Assembly: GCA_008828725.1 (NCBI GenBank)
Contig: MEHQ01001472.1
Coordinates: 375,125-439,124, forward strand
Length of the DNA: 64,000 nt
Source: Saccharina japonica
Taxonomy: Eukaryota; Sar; Phaeophyceae; Laminariales; Laminariaceae
Direction: 5' to 3'
Shown: piece after piece, positions 1 to 12,639 of the stretch
Position numbering within the stretch: position 1 is the stretch's first letter
Layout: every line of letters begins with the position of its first letter
Made by a program: the position numbers and the translations under genes
Notes under the pieces: model-generated
The model's input: only the letters and a program-made list of their open reading frames with translations
What the model was told of the DNA's origin: nothing
The model's database searches: none

Positions 1-2379
1 GTAGATAATATACTTATACGTAGGATGCCTTAGACCACATGGTATGGTTGTGTCGTGCACACTCTATTACGTAGGATGTCCAGTCTGTTGCGAACGTTTT
101 CAACATACGCCCCTTTTTCCTACTGTACACTCTTAACCCTCACGAGGGGGGGGGGGGGGAGGGGGGCATACCTCTTTCTTCGTGACCTTCCGTTGGTTCT
201 CCTTGCGCTGTTCGTTCCGATATTTGGTCTGGATCCCGATGAGTTCGTCCTGGCCGTACGACGTTAAGAGTGCATGAGATGGATTGTTTTGCCTCGGAAA
301 ACGAAGAGCTTGAGAGAGCGTGAATATCGAGGAGGGGGGGTGTTGATTTGCGAGGCTATCCCATGTTCTTGAGGTTTAGCGTGTCTGGTCTGGTGCAGTC
401 TCCTCGATATAGACGCTTATGTTTTCGCATTTTTGAGGTGAACCAGCAGCGCGCGCTTTGGCAGTTTGTGCAGGCAATCACCTGGCATGCCTTCTTAGAG
501 AAGAACGTCGACATGCTTCGTCTAGCTTGAGCTTTCAGGTGGACCGGCAGCGTGTTTCGGAAAAAAACAATATGGTGGCCTCTACCCCTACAAGGGTATG
601 CCTTTAGACTATATGGGAAGAGCGTCGACAGCATGGATTTATCTTGAACTCTACACAGCACTATAATATATATATATTTAATAGCGGCCAGCGTATACGT
701 AGACACGTTTCTCGTAGTTGAAAACTTCTTACGTACGAAGGACGTTTGTTAGGGGGGGTTGTTTGTGTTATAATTAATTAATTTTGCAAAAGGGGGAGAA
801 CAGTAGAAGAGTAGGCTTGTGATTGACATGGGCAGTGTCCGGCTCATACGTGGAAGGGTGTACGTAGAGAGTATTGCCCCTTTGTACGTACGCGAAAAAA
901 AACGCGTAAATTAAAGGTCAAGGACAAGCGCGGAGGAAAACGTAAGACTCTGCCATGGATGGACAACATCAGCAAGCAACATTCAAACACTTGTAGAGAG
1001 CACAGACAGGTGGTCTACTTCTACAATAGGTTGTCGTTTTAGCTGAGTATGCGCGAAGCACGTTTTCCTTTCAAATCACAACAAAAGTTGAACCGTAGGA
1101 GAGTGCAACGAGACTGACAGGCGCTGTTCGTGTAAGGTCTGTCATTGGCAGGGTCGGGCAGCTTGGAGTACGGTTGTGGTGTATACCTGGCAGGATTTGC
1201 ACGGGCGGTCCCCATCCCTCCGGAAGCGCGTCGTCTGCTTCGTTCCCGCCCACATGAACCGCCGACCGATCAACCCAGCGGGAAGCATGATACGTACGTG
1301 GAGGTGCGGTGGAAATACGACAAAGTGCATGGCAAGGGGCTTTAAACCACTTCATATCGTGTGTCAAAGGTGACGGAGGGGCCTTCGCGCTGGCGATAAT
1401 CAAACAACTAATGGCAAAGGAACAGAAGCGGGTAATTGTGCGCCCACAATACTGCTCTGAAACAAACGGGGTATAAAGTAGGGTACCCGATTTACAAGCA
1501 CCCCGTGACAACGCCATTTACACGGTCTTATCTCTACCCATCATTATCTTATTAGCTTTTAGGACTGCAAAAAGTATTCCATACAACTTCCTCGAAGAAT
1601 AGGTTTCGTGACAAGCCTATTTACCTGGTCTTATCTCCGGAAAAGCCTTAAACCGGATGGTCTGGTCTTAAGGTGGGTACCCCACTGTACCTACGCACGA
1701 TATTAACGGCAGCGTGGCTAATGTAATACTGAAGGGCGATGGTGGCGGAAGCTAACGCCAGGATCAACTATTCACAACAGGGGCCTGCTTCAAGAAAAAA
1801 TCGTCACAAAACAGTGAGCGGTACCGTTAAGAACATGGAACGACCGCAACTGCAGCAACTTATGTCTGCGCAATGAGCAAACGCCTGTCAAGCGTTACCC
1901 TATGACCATTTTTGTAAATCAATTGCTGGGCAATAAGCGCAGGGCCAGGAGAAAGCACGAGCAAACATCCGGGACTCTGTTAAAAGGAAAACAAACATTG
2001 CCTATACCCAATCTAAAAAAGTTCCCACAACAGTAAAAGTGCGTACATGCTCGGTGGCAACAACCACGATCGATCGAGCCTGGGACTCAACAAACAACAG
2101 CGAGCGGTGGGGCTCTCACCTCCCCCACGAGCCTCGTGAAAAATCAGCCCTTCGCAGGCTCGTTGATAACCGGCATGGTCAGCTGCAGGACAAAGCAATG
2201 CTCCGGCTCGTTCGGACGTGTTTGCTGGTGTCCACGCGGCACGTGAACGGGCAGTAGAGTTGAGTCACAACGGTTTCCACACCTCCATCAGACAAATCAC
2301 ACAGATCAATTATACTTCATAATCTATAAGCAGTGAACCTTTCAAGGCAGGTATGTGCCCTATCCTGTATATACGATCT
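1..2379. other. Stretch without recognised genes
   Basis: No exon signal or repeat family was recognised. Landmarks are a G run near 147-170 and a few TACGTA motifs. Short open frames on both strands have no recognisable domains. Confidence 0.5.
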
Positions 2380-2600
2380 ACAGTATTAATAGTAGCTCAT
2401 CATGTTTGCCGGGTGGGATCCGAACAATCTGCATGATCTACAGTAGCACACACATGTGTCCTGGGTGGGATCTGTACTATAGCAGATCTTGCCAAGCCTC
2501 TCATAACGGGCAGGCGAGGAACTAGATGATATGTAGATGGATAGACCATGATCTGTCCAAGCTGTGAGTCGTACCGCCTAGCGGGGCGCTTCACATGGAC
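2380..2600. repeat. Dispersed repeat F (AGATC-rich), copy 1
   Basis: Shares GATCTGTACT, CAGATCTTGC, AGGAACTAGATGATAT and GTAGATGGATAGA with 42830-43150; a fragment is near 53975-54010. It also has an internal near-duplication (GGGTGGGATCCGAACAAT / GGGTGGGATCTGTACTAT). Confidence 0.55.
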
Positions 2601-2866
2601 ACCGACATGAGGCTTAGAGTAGTGAGCAGTGAGCTAGTGAACTGCTCCCCACCAGAGCTGGTCTAAACAACAATAAACGCAAGCCCTGGTCTCAGTAGCA
2701 GGACACGATAAGGGCGCACGCACCTCGACAGAACGTTTCAAGTGGATCACGAAAAATGAACTAAACGACCCCAAACAAATGACACCGACGTCTTATTGCT
2801 CGCACGTACGTACGTAGCTACAGGTTTTTCGGACTACGGTTTGCCGACACACAGCAGTGAACGAAC

Positions 2867-3174
2867 GATGCGTGTTGAGGCTCTCTCTGTCTGGAGATAA
2901 ATGGCAGAGGTAGCACCGGAATGTCTGTGAAGAGCACTTGTGAAAAAGAAAATAAATGGTTTGAAAAGGCGCTTATTCGGCCAAAGGAGGAAAAGAGGAA
3001 GACTGGTGAGGTGGAGGCATCCCCCACTTCGATCACTCTTCTTAGTTTCCTCCTTTGGCCAAATAAGCGCCTTTTCAAACCATTTATTTTCTTATTCACA
3101 AGTGCTCTTCACAGACACTTCGGTGCCACCTCTGCCACCTCTCTCCAGAGGGACAGAGCCTCAACACGCATCAT
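2867..3174. repeat. Foldback (long inverted repeat) element A
   Basis: Two arms of about 135 bp, 2867-3000 and 3037-3174, are near-perfect reverse complements around a loop of roughly 35 bp. For example, the stretch with GGTTTGAAAAGGCGCTTATT in the left arm returns inverted at 3065-3085. It lies directly upstream of the copia gag remnant. A single-arm relative lies at 33016-33193. Confidence 0.85.
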
Positions 3175-3288
3175 GCTTTCAGGTTATGAGCCTCGAGTCT
3201 AGGATCTACACATCGGCTGGCACCAAGCAACGAGCCGCGGCGCTCTGCTGAGTTCGCCAAGTTCTTCCAAGAAGAATTTCGAGAGAAG

Positions 3289-4378
3289 ATGTCACTTTCT
3301 CAAGTGCACAGGGATGTTTTCCGAAAGTGCCAATCAAGCCCCGACAGCAACATCAGCATCATCAGCAGCATCATCATGGGGGAGTCAACCAAAGCAGCTG
3401 ATGCGGTGGACAAGCTCATCAGAGCGGTCAGCGGCAAATTCACGGGACTCAAGTACGACGTATGGAAACGCACGGCCCAGTCTGTTATAAGCATGCGTCA
3501 TTCTGGGATTTCTGACATTAGCGTCCTTGCCCTGAGCCCATGCATATTCGTCCTCGTCCATCTTCTATGGCGAGCAGACCTACACGTGCTGTGACACGCA
3601 GCCAGGTCGTTGACAAAACGTCTACTCAGCCTGTCACGGGGGGGTCAACTCCTGTCGGTCCATCGTCTACTACACAGCATCGCACGGGGGGAACACCTGC
3701 TGCCGATATGGAGCCATCATCTCCACGTACTCCAACTGCACAAGGAGCCGATATCCAGCCGGTAACAGCAGCAGCAGCAGAACCATCTTCGTTTCCAGTC
3801 TCGGCATCAGTTCTATGGTCTATGGATGACAACATCTCCAACATCGACGACGACATCCAAACCTGGCACCGTGAAAACCGCCTACTCTACGACTTCTTGT
3901 TCCTGAGCACTTCGGGAGCAGCGGCGAGTACTTTATCAAGTTCAAGCGAAAGCAAGGTGAACTAGCGAACGGAAAGGCTGCTTGGGATGGTTTGGTCAGT
4001 AAATACCAGAATTCCACTTGTCAACGTAGGCGCATTCTCAAATCTCAACTTACGATAATGGTTACGTCAGAAGGGCAAGACCCGGATACATTCATCAACG
4101 AATTAAACCATTTGAGAGACGAGCTGGTGCACATGGGAGAGGTGTTCAGCGACGACAGCATACTGGATAGAGTACTGGAAGGACTCACGGACGATTATAT
4201 ACAGACAAAGTACAGCGCGGAAGCCGATAATGACTTCTCTCTTGAACAAGCAGCGGTTACCATGCGTAACATGTATGCTAATCATAAGGAGAATACACGT
4301 ATGTGTCAATATCGGTGCGTGGGCAATTTTTCTGAAGCACCGAGCGCACACCGGATGGTGTGCCTCGCGCGAAAGTGA
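3289..4378 (+). pseudogene. Decayed Ty1/copia-type gag
   Basis: Remnant of a Gag polyprotein spread over three frames. Frame 1 (about 3289-3540) carries the N-terminal signature FTGLKYDVWKRTAQ, typical of copia gag (F-x-G-x-x-Y-x-x-W-K). The next frame (about 3540-3925) is Ser/Thr/Pro-rich and ends in TWHRENRLLYDFLFLS. After another shift near 3920-3930, the third frame (to 4378) carries AAWDGLVSKYQNST, RRRILKSQL, DPDTFINELNHLRDEL and DSILDRVLEGL, matching the UBN2/Retrotran_gag_2 domain. No zinc knuckle, protease, integrase or reverse transcriptase is visible downstream, and no LTR pair was found. This is a dead, 3'-truncated fragment. Domain identity is firm; the exact frameshift points are approximate. 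Confidence 0.75.
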
Positions 4379-4379
4379 C

Positions 4380-7300
4380 CGACTTGGCGTACTGCTAGCC
4401 ACACCCACCTCGGTGCTGAAAAAACACTGGAAATCGAGTCAGGGGAGCACAAAAAAGACAAATAACTGGAGTAGATAAAAACTTGAGCCGGAAGCACTCG
4501 TAGGTACAGGAGGGGGTAAGTAGATTTTGTACAGAGAGCTCTTCTTCTTTCGCAGTGCTTATGAGTGGTCACCGTTGAAGATCAGGCTACATGCACATTG
4601 TAGGATGGCAAGGATGATGATAATAATAATAGTAATAATACTAATGTGTAGCGTGATTTTCAACGTTGATATCTCGTAATCAACTCCGAAAGAGGAAAAC
4701 CACGGAAAAAAAGGAGCCCTACGTTTGTATGCACAAAACATTCGTCGAGCCACGACGGGGTGAAAGTAAACATGTTGACGGTGTTTTCAGGGCTACCAAG
4801 AAACATGACCCACGTATACACATAGAGTCAGGCGAAATCGCTTACATAAAGGGAGACTATATTATACCGTACTATTCATACGAAACATTTCGTCGGGTCT
4901 TCCCCACGAATGCGATACATAAGCTATAAATGCTGCCGTAAGAAACACGCCATCTTGTCGGAAAAAATCAAACCTCAAGCACCTCTCCCCTCACCTTACA
5001 CCGATGGCACGTGTGTTCCACGGACAACTCCCACCGGGCAGAGTCAACAATAGAAGCTCCCGTCTGTCACAAAAAAACAAAAACATGGTCACCACGTGCA
5101 CCCACCCGCAGAATTACCGGCAGAAGGGGGAGGGCGGGGGGCGGAGTATTTCACCGGTAATATGCCAAAAAAAACCTCGGGAAACGATATAAAATAACTC
5201 GGGTTGGATCGGTCTTACACAGGAGCCAAAGTCGACACCTTGCGGAGGGAATTTATGGAATAACAATGAGATGAAAAACTGAAACGCAAATGGCGATATA
5301 ATAAGTGTTCGAGGGGTAGCGAGGGATTTTTCTTTGTATTTGTTGTTGTTGTTGTTGTTGTTGTACAGCGTCGACAACAAAAGCGATGAGGGCTGGAGGC
5401 GGAATTGGACATGTGTCACATGCACCAGCCCTAGCGAGCCGTGGACGATTGACTCGAGGGTGCCAAGTACAAGTCCGTCTGTACGATATATCACTTTGAA
5501 TGTATCATTAAGAGTTTTCTTGTCAGAAGCCGTTTGAGATCGCGAGCTATAATACTGCCGTGCGGGCTACAGTGCCAGGTATCTATTTGGAGCAAAAATG
5601 TCGAAGGGAATGCGAACCAGAAGTAAACGCCACGTAGTAACGGAAGTGAAGAAATCGGAAGGCTAAGAGGGACGTAAAGAAGCAGGGAGATCTTGGGTGG
5701 AAATGCACGTATGTACTTCTTCGCCCCTACGATAGCAGCGGTCTTACCCCAACACAGTACTTATCGCGGCAAGCATTCCCGCAGTCAAGTATGTACGTAG
5801 ACTAACTATCAGGTAGATGTTGCACACCATATTCTATATGTAGTGCTCGTCGTTCGCATGTTTCGAGGTCACCTTGTGGTCGCGGGTCTTTTCGTCAAGC
5901 TTGGACAGGATTGAAACGAGCGCGAGGCTCATGTCCGCGGGCCGGCCACGCTCGAACTGAAGTCGGACAGACGCATGCACCCCGATTCGATGTTGGCGGG
6001 GGGACAACAGTTGTGGTGGTGCAGCGTCGGTCGCTTGTTTGCGCAGTACAAAAAGAGACACTACACGAAACTGAATACTAAGGTACGCAGCTGTGGGGCT
6101 CCAGAACAAGACCCCATCTCGGTTCATCGTCGGTTGATAAACAGAACCACGATATACTCGGGGGACCTTCCACAGCAGCGGGGGGCATGCCGCTTGAGAA
6201 TAATTCCTTAAAATCGGCGAACGATTCAGAAAAAGACGAGCTGGAAGAGTAGAAAAGGGCGTTAGACGTACTGTTCGTGTATGTGACGGAACTTACGGGG
6301 GGTACTCGTACGCTAGAGGAGCCATCTATTGCATGCCGAACACTGCTGTACTGTGAGAAAAATATTTCACGCGTAATCTCTGCGGTCAGGGATACCTCTC
6401 TCCTTGCGTCGGGCAGGAGCGTACATAACTAAAGCGCAAGCAAATCTACGGGTATATAGGGTGCAGCTGAACCTTATATCGAAGCACGTTTCCGCGATAC
6501 CTACATACTGATGGGAGTTGTGTACTCTCACGTTGTATATCCGGTATGTCATTTCTTGTTGCCACCGCCACTTCATCGGCAGCAGTAGAAAAACACTCCT
6601 TCATGATTAGGACAGCCACTCACCAGGCTGGGAAACACACTGAAGAACGTCTCGATCAAGTCTTCCGGGTCCAGCGGCTCCTTCTTATTCCCGCTTTGCA
6701 GCGCCTGGGAAAGCCGTGTGCACAAAAAAAGTGGGTTGGGGGATGAAGAGCGTTTCTCCTCGACGAACGTGGGTCAATGGAAATTACGCGGAAACGCCTA
6801 GACTTATGTGCGGGCCAAGCAGCGTTGTTTGTTAACGCACTGTAAGCCTGTTTGCCACCGAGAAATATCATAGAGCGTACCATCGCGCTTCCCCACAAGT
6901 AGGAAACTAATCATCTTATCATACACCGGCGTCCAAATGGCAAAGCGCTACGGTATGTGCCGTACAAGATCTCTCGGCGGGATAATAGCTTAAGCACGGC
7001 GCCTGCTACAATGGGCTACAGACGTCTAGCTCGAGACACCTACTATTAATAGTCCCAATCATTAGCGACAATGCTACCTCAGTCAGTCCTTCAACACGAA
7101 AGCTCCAGGTGATGCTACCGCACATACACAATCACACGCGTCGGTATGCGTATCGCGTGTAAAAGAGTTGCCGTCGACGCAGCATCAGTGTCACACACCT
7201 TCAGAGTTCTCGAGACCGCCCATGTCAGCTCCTTCCCTGCGACAGGCAAAGATCATGAAGGCAGGGACGGGAGGCCACCAGGAGGGTGGAGCGCACGAGA

Positions 7301-7840
7301 CAGTCCGATGAAAAGGCCCCACAGGAACGTCAGGACGTGTGCTGCAACGCCAAATGGCGTCGAGGTCGTCACCGTTAGGCTATCTCGGGAGACACTCTAC
7401 TACTCATAAACAAAAGCTGCGCACCTCAACACTTCGTGCTCTGGTAAAAACCTTCGAGGGCAGAGTCGAAAGAAAATGGGATGACGTCACCAAAGCTAAG
7501 GTAGAACGATGTATCGTCCTCTCATCTTTGATAGAGCCATATAGTGGGTTGATACACAAACAACGTCGGGCCTACAGTCCAGCCACGTCGATGCACGGCG
7601 CCCTATATACACTTTCGTCAAGCAACGCTCTCCTGGAGGCGTCGTTTCTACAGTAGTGCTGAAGAACACTCGAGCCAAACCGTTAATGACTGGTCCGTTG
7701 TTTTCTGTCACTATCGTTGCTGACGATATGTGTGTTCCTGCTATCCTCGCCAAGTGTGTACATCGTCAGCGGTGTTGCCTCTACCATATGTTTTTGCTAA
7801 TAGATTTCAGAGGCTCCTCTTCTTATGTGTGATCACTATA
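4380..7840. other. Stretch without recognised genes
   Basis: Contains the GTT microsatellite and one CTATTAATAG (7043-7052). A frame at 7339-7656 (STLRALVKTFEGRVERKWDD) faintly recalls the C-terminal part of hAT transposases but is too weak to call. Otherwise nothing. Confidence 0.45.
5338..5365. repeat. (GTT)n microsatellite
   Basis: About nine GTT units. On the minus strand the frame through it reads poly-Asn or poly-Thr; not a gene signal. Confidence 0.9.
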
Positions 7841-7848
7841 CACTAATG

Positions 7849-8189
7849 CACAGATCCGAGTACCTTGGAGTAAAGTAAGGAGTATTGGAGATAAACTACT
7901 TCAGGTACTTCGTGTACTCGGAGTATTTCGGGATTCGATACTCTGGGATACTGCTCGTACTCGGAGTATTTCGGGTATGAACACTCTCGATACTGCTTGT
8001 ACTCGGAGTATTTCGGGGTCCAATACTGCGGGTATTCATTGTACTCCGAGTATTTGGGGCTTCAGTACTGCTCATACTCCAAGTACTCCGAGTATTTAGG
8101 CCACTAAGTACTCTAATACTCCCAATACTCGGAGTACGAAAAATACTCGATACTCCGAGTATACTCAGAGTATACTCGGAGCATCTGTG
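7849..8189. mobile_element. Non-autonomous hAT-like MITE built from TACTCGGAGTA palindromes
   Basis: 341 bp between perfect 8-bp direct repeats CACTAATG (7841-7848 and 8190-8197). The ends are inverted: CACAGATCCGAGTA at the left and TACTCGGAGCATCTGTG at the right. The interior is a dense array of TACTCGGAGTA-type palindromes and direct repeats. An 8-bp target duplication is the hallmark of hAT transposons (established knowledge); no transposase is encoded. Relatives lie at 51732-52502. Confidence 0.8.
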
Positions 8190-8705
8190 CACTAATGGCA
8201 ACTCAACTATCACCCGTTTCTCGTTGTACGTACTGTCGTCCTACCTTGTGGAGGCGTGTCACTGTCGGGGAAAGCCAGCAGCTTCTCGTGGCACGCCGTC
8301 ATTTTTCTTATGCATTGTACCGCCGACAGCAAGAAGCATGCGTTTCCGTCGTTTATCATGCCCCTAAACGGCGTTTGTAACGGTCGATAAACAGCAGGCA
8401 ACAGACCACGGACGCATTCCATGATAGACCAACGCGGTCGAAGTAAGTTAAACGGTAAACAGTGACCATGATACTACGTTCTTCAACCAAAACAACGCCC
8501 CACTTTCCTTCGCCCTTGTGATAGAGCCCAACCTCTTCAGATCCCCTTGCACGAAATAAACTGGGTATACCATCAAACACCAACAAGAAGTAGAGCTGCA
8601 CAACGGTAAGGCTTTACAACACGAATGTTACTGTCTGTTGTGAATTCCGTTGGTTCGCATGAGCTATCGTTATCATAGGCGCTAAGTTGCGCCCCTTGCC
8701 CAAAC

Positions 8706-11700
8706 CTACTGAGGCCGAACGCGCCGGAACTTCGGAACCACGTGCGGGGTGCTGCTACTGGACGATGAACCTCCGCGATTCACGTCTCTATCCCGTGAGG
8801 AGCTGGAGCCCTGGCAGCCCTTCTTCCGACCGATCTGGGTGCCACGCTGCTGCGGAGTACCCCCCTTTAAACCCGATCCACCGCGCTTCGAGGCGCCACT
8901 CATCCCATCTCTATTATTGCCAGTGTCCCCACGTTTTTCTGAATATTTACGGCCGGTGTCGGCCTCTCCTCCACTAGGTACCGGCGGAGAGGGCACGATC
9001 AGGTCGTTAGGCCCCTGTTCCGAAGAGCTGGTGGCCTCGGGTGGCACCGCCATCGAACGATTCATGTCCACAGAACCCCCGGCGGGAGGCGACTAGATCA
9101 CTTGACGAGCCCGAGCCCCTAACTGTGAAGACGCCCTCCCGTTACGTCCAGCGTTCACGGTCGCCCCTGCAGATGGTATGCCTGGCGGCTCGTCTACTCC
9201 GGTCATCACCGCTTGGACGGATGCTGCCCCCGGCTGTGGCCGTGGCGAGCCGACCACAGTTGCACGTGCCACGTCTCGCATCGGCGCTACCACAGAGGGG
9301 TCCGTTGCCGATCCGCCCATCGACACCGAGAGCGGCTGGTCGGATACCTCACCGGCCAAATGTGGTCGTGATACCGCAGACGAAAAAGAGCTTCCTGTAG
9401 GTTCAACGGAGGGGCGGTCGCCAGTGTCGCAAGAGGCCGGGTGCCGCCGTGATGTCTCTGTCAACGGGGCAAAGGCAGCCTTCAAAACGGGAGCTGGCGC
9501 AGCATGAGCAGAGTGCTCGCCCAGCTGCGGCCGTTGTGCAAATTCCACGACTGCGAGTGCAGCCTCTGTCGATACGGCCGTGGACACCCCCTCCACTTCG
9601 ACTGCTGATACCTCCTCCATTGTCGCGACGGTCGAATGCGGCAGTACGTCTTCCTCGGAAGCACAGGACACCTTCTTCTGGACTGGAGTTCCAGCAGTCT
9701 TAGCCTCTCCGGATGCCGATGTTTCACCGGTGGTCACGCCGGCATCAGGAGAGGCTACGAATGCCGGAACTCCAGCCCGGAAGCAGATGTCCGCTCCTGT
9801 TGAGGAAGACCTACTGGTCACGCAGCATCGGGAGAGGCTACGAATGCCAGAACTCCAGCCCGGAAGCAGCTGTCCGCTCCTGTTGAGGGAGACCTACTGC
9901 CGCGTTCGATCGCCACGACAATGGACCAGGTATCAGCAGCCGTAGTGGAGGGAGTGGTCACATCGGCACCCGGAGAGGCTAAGACTGCTGGAACTGCAAC
10001 CCAGAAGATGGTGTCCGGTGCGTTCGGGGAAGACTTACTGCCGCATTCGACCGTCGCGACAATGGAGGAGGTATCAGCAGCCGAAGTGGAGGGGATGGGC
10101 GCACATCGGCATCGGGAGAGGCTGAGAATGCTGGAACTGCAGCCGAGAAGAAGGTGTTCAGTCCTTTCGAGAAAGACGTACTGCCGCGTTCGACCGTCGC
10201 GACAATGGACGAGAGATCAGTAACCCCAGTAAGGGGGGTGGTCACATCGGCATCGAGTGAAGCTAAGCATACTGGCAGTCCAGCCGGGAAGCAGATGTCC
10301 GCTGCTGATGAGGACGACTTACTGCCGCGTTCGATCGCAACTACAATGGACCAGGTATCAGCAGCCGTAGTGGAGGGGGTGGTCACATCGAAATCGGGAG
10401 AGGCTAAGACTGCTGAAACTGTAGCCCAGAAGAACGTGTCCGGTGGTTTCGAGGAAGGCCTACTGCCGAGTTCGACCGTCGCGACAATGGAGGAAGTATC
10501 AGCAGCCGCAGTGGAGGGGGTGGTCACGCCGGCATCCGGAGAGGCTAAGACTGCTTGAATGGCAGCCCAAAAGAAGGTGTCCGGTGGTTTCGAGGAAGGC
10601 CTACTGCCGAGTTCGACCGTCGCGACAATGAACGAAGTATCAGCAGCCGCAGTGGAGGGGGTGGTCACGCTGGCATCGGGCGAGGCTAAGAATGCTGGAA
10701 CTCCAGCCCGGAAGCAGATGTCCGCTGCTGTTGAGGAAGACCTACTGCCGCGTTCGATCGCAACGACAATAGACTAGGTATCACCAGCCATAGTGGAGGA
10801 GCCCCACCCACTGCGGCTGCTTATACCTGTTCCATTGTCGCGACGGTCGAACGCGGCAGTAAGTCTTCCTCGAAAGCACCGGACACCTTCTTCTGGGCTG
10901 CAGTTCGAGCAGTTTTAGCCTCTCCGGATGCCGATGTTTCACCGGTGGTCACGCCGGCATCGGGAGAGTTCACGAATGCCGAAACTCCAGTCCGGAAGCA
11001 GATGTCCGCTCCTGTTGAGGAAGACCCACTGGTCGCGCCGGCATCGGGAGAGGCTACGAATGCCGGAACTCCAGCCCGGAAGCAGCTGTCCGCTCCTGTT
11101 GAGGAAGACCTACCGCCGCGTTCGATCGCCACGACAATGGACCAGTTATCAGCAGGCCATAGTGGAGGGGGTGGTCACATCGGCACCCGGAGAGGCTAAG
11201 ACTGCTGGAACTGCAACCCAGAAGATGGTGTCCGGTGCTTTCGAGGAAGACTTACTGCCGCGTAACGACCTTCGTGACAATGGAGCAGGTATCAGCAGCC
11301 GAAGTGGAGGGGATGGGCACATCGGCATCGGGAGAGGCGGAGAATGCTCGAACTGCAGCCCAGAAAAAAGTGTCCAGTCCTTTTAAGAAAGACGTGCTGC
11401 CGCGTTCGACCGTTGCGACAATGGAGGAAGTATCAGCAGCCCCAATGGAGGGGGTGGTCACATCGGCATCGAGTGAAGCTAAGCATGCTGGCAGTCCAGC
11501 CGGGAAGAAGATGTCCGCTGCTGTTGAGGACGACTTGCTGCCGCGTTAGATCGCCACGACAATGGACCAGGTATCAGCAGCCGTAGTGGAGGGGGTGGTC
11601 ACATCGAAATCGGGAGAGGCTAAGACTGCTGGAACTGCAGCCCAGAAGAACGTGTCCGGTGGTTTCGAGGAAGGCCTACTGCCGAGTTCGACCGTCGCGA

Positions 11701-12613
11701 CAATGGAGGAGGTATCAGCAGACGCAGTGGAGGGGGTGGTCACGCCGGCATCGGGAGAGGCTAAGACTGCTCGAATAGCAGCCCAGAAGAAGGTGTCCGG
11801 TGCTTTTGAGGAAGACCTACTGCCGCGTACGGCCGCCAGGACAATGAACGAAGTATCAGCAGCCGCAGTGGAGGGGGTGGTCACGCTGGCATCGGGCGAG
11901 GCTAAGAATGCTGGAACTCCAGCCCGGAAGCAGATGTCCGCTGCTGTTGAGGAAGACCTACTGCCGCGTTCGATCGCAACGACAATGGACCAGGTATCAC
12001 CAGCCACAGTGGAGGGGGCCCCTCCACTGCGGCTGCTAATACCCGTTCCATTGTCGCGACGGTCGAACGCAGCAGTAAGTCTTCCTCGAAAGCACCGGAC
12101 ACCTTCTTCTGGGCTGCAGTTCGAGCAGTCTTAGCCTCTCCGGATGCCGATGTGACCACCCCTTCCACTATGGCTGGTGATACCTGGTCCGTTGTCGTGG
12201 CGATTGAACGCGGCAGTAAGTCTTCCTCAACAGCAGCGGACATCTGCTTCCGGGCTGGAGCGCCCGCAATCTTAGCCTCAGTCGATGCCGATATGATCAC
12301 CCCCTCCACTGCGGCTGCTTTCACCTGACCCAATGTCGCGACGGTCGAACGAGGCAGTGAGTCGTTCTCGAAAGCAGCGGAAATCTGCGTCCGGGCTGCA
12401 GTTCCAGCATTCTCAGCCTCTCCCATTGCCGATGTGACCACCCACTCCACTGCGGCTGGTGCTATCTGGCCGGTGGTCGCGTCCGCTGAACATGGCGCGG
12501 ACGACTTGTCAAGGCCAGCCGGCATCTGCGTCCGCGCCGATGTTCCTGCGGACGGGGCGACAGCTGCCGTCAGCGGCGAGGTTGGCACTTCCTCGTCTTC
12601 TTTTCGTCGCGAC
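8706..12613 (-). pseudogene. Repetitive Ser/Ala/Glu-rich protein locus, probably broken
   Basis: The minus strand looks like the original sense. An acceptor-like site lies near 12614 (pyrimidine-rich, ending in AG), followed by SRRKEDEEVPTSPL and then 47-residue repeats of the type VEGVVTSASGEAKTARTAAQ / KKVSGAFEEDLLPRSTVATM. At the other end, 9821-9093 continues in a related frame into a non-repetitive Pro/Ala/Ser stretch and stops at TAG (9095-9093). A Gly/Ser/Arg-rich segment to 8706 follows in the same frame. Between 9.73 and 12.01 kb, blocks of repeats are inverted, so the minus strand there reads the antisense frame (TPSTAAADTSSIVATVERGS), and the frame changes between blocks. No family is recognised. 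It could be a repeat-rich surface or wall protein gene scrambled by inversion, or never coding. The open frames on both strands are partly a compositional effect. Confidence 0.3.
9540..12450. repeat. 141-bp minisatellite with alternating orientation
   Basis: Tandem units of 141 bp (47 codons) in two subtypes: one ends AQKKVSGAFEEDLLPRSTVA, the other ARKQMSAAVEEDLLPRSIAT. Orientation by strand of the repeat sense: minus to about 9.73 kb, plus 9.73-10.79, minus 10.79-10.94, plus 10.94-12.01, minus from 12.01. Switch points are short palindromes (near 9725, 10794, 10940 and 12010). The block from about 9.58 to 10.79 kb is repeated as 10.80 to 12.01 kb at an offset close to 1.22 kb. Confidence 0.85.
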
Positions 12614-12639
12614 TGCGGATGGTTTTGAAGGGGGGACAA

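Noticed and set aside
147..170. Long G run, and another at 62218-62237
   Set aside because: Homopolymer, possibly of uncertain length; no support for a regulatory role.
7339..7656. Possible hAT transposase fragment
   Set aside because: Similarity is only a loose impression over about 40 residues; no conserved hAT motif could be fixed.
7855..8189. CRISPR-like repeat array
   Set aside because: Units are palindromic, irregularly spaced and lie within inverted ends and an 8-bp target duplication; the genome is eukaryotic.
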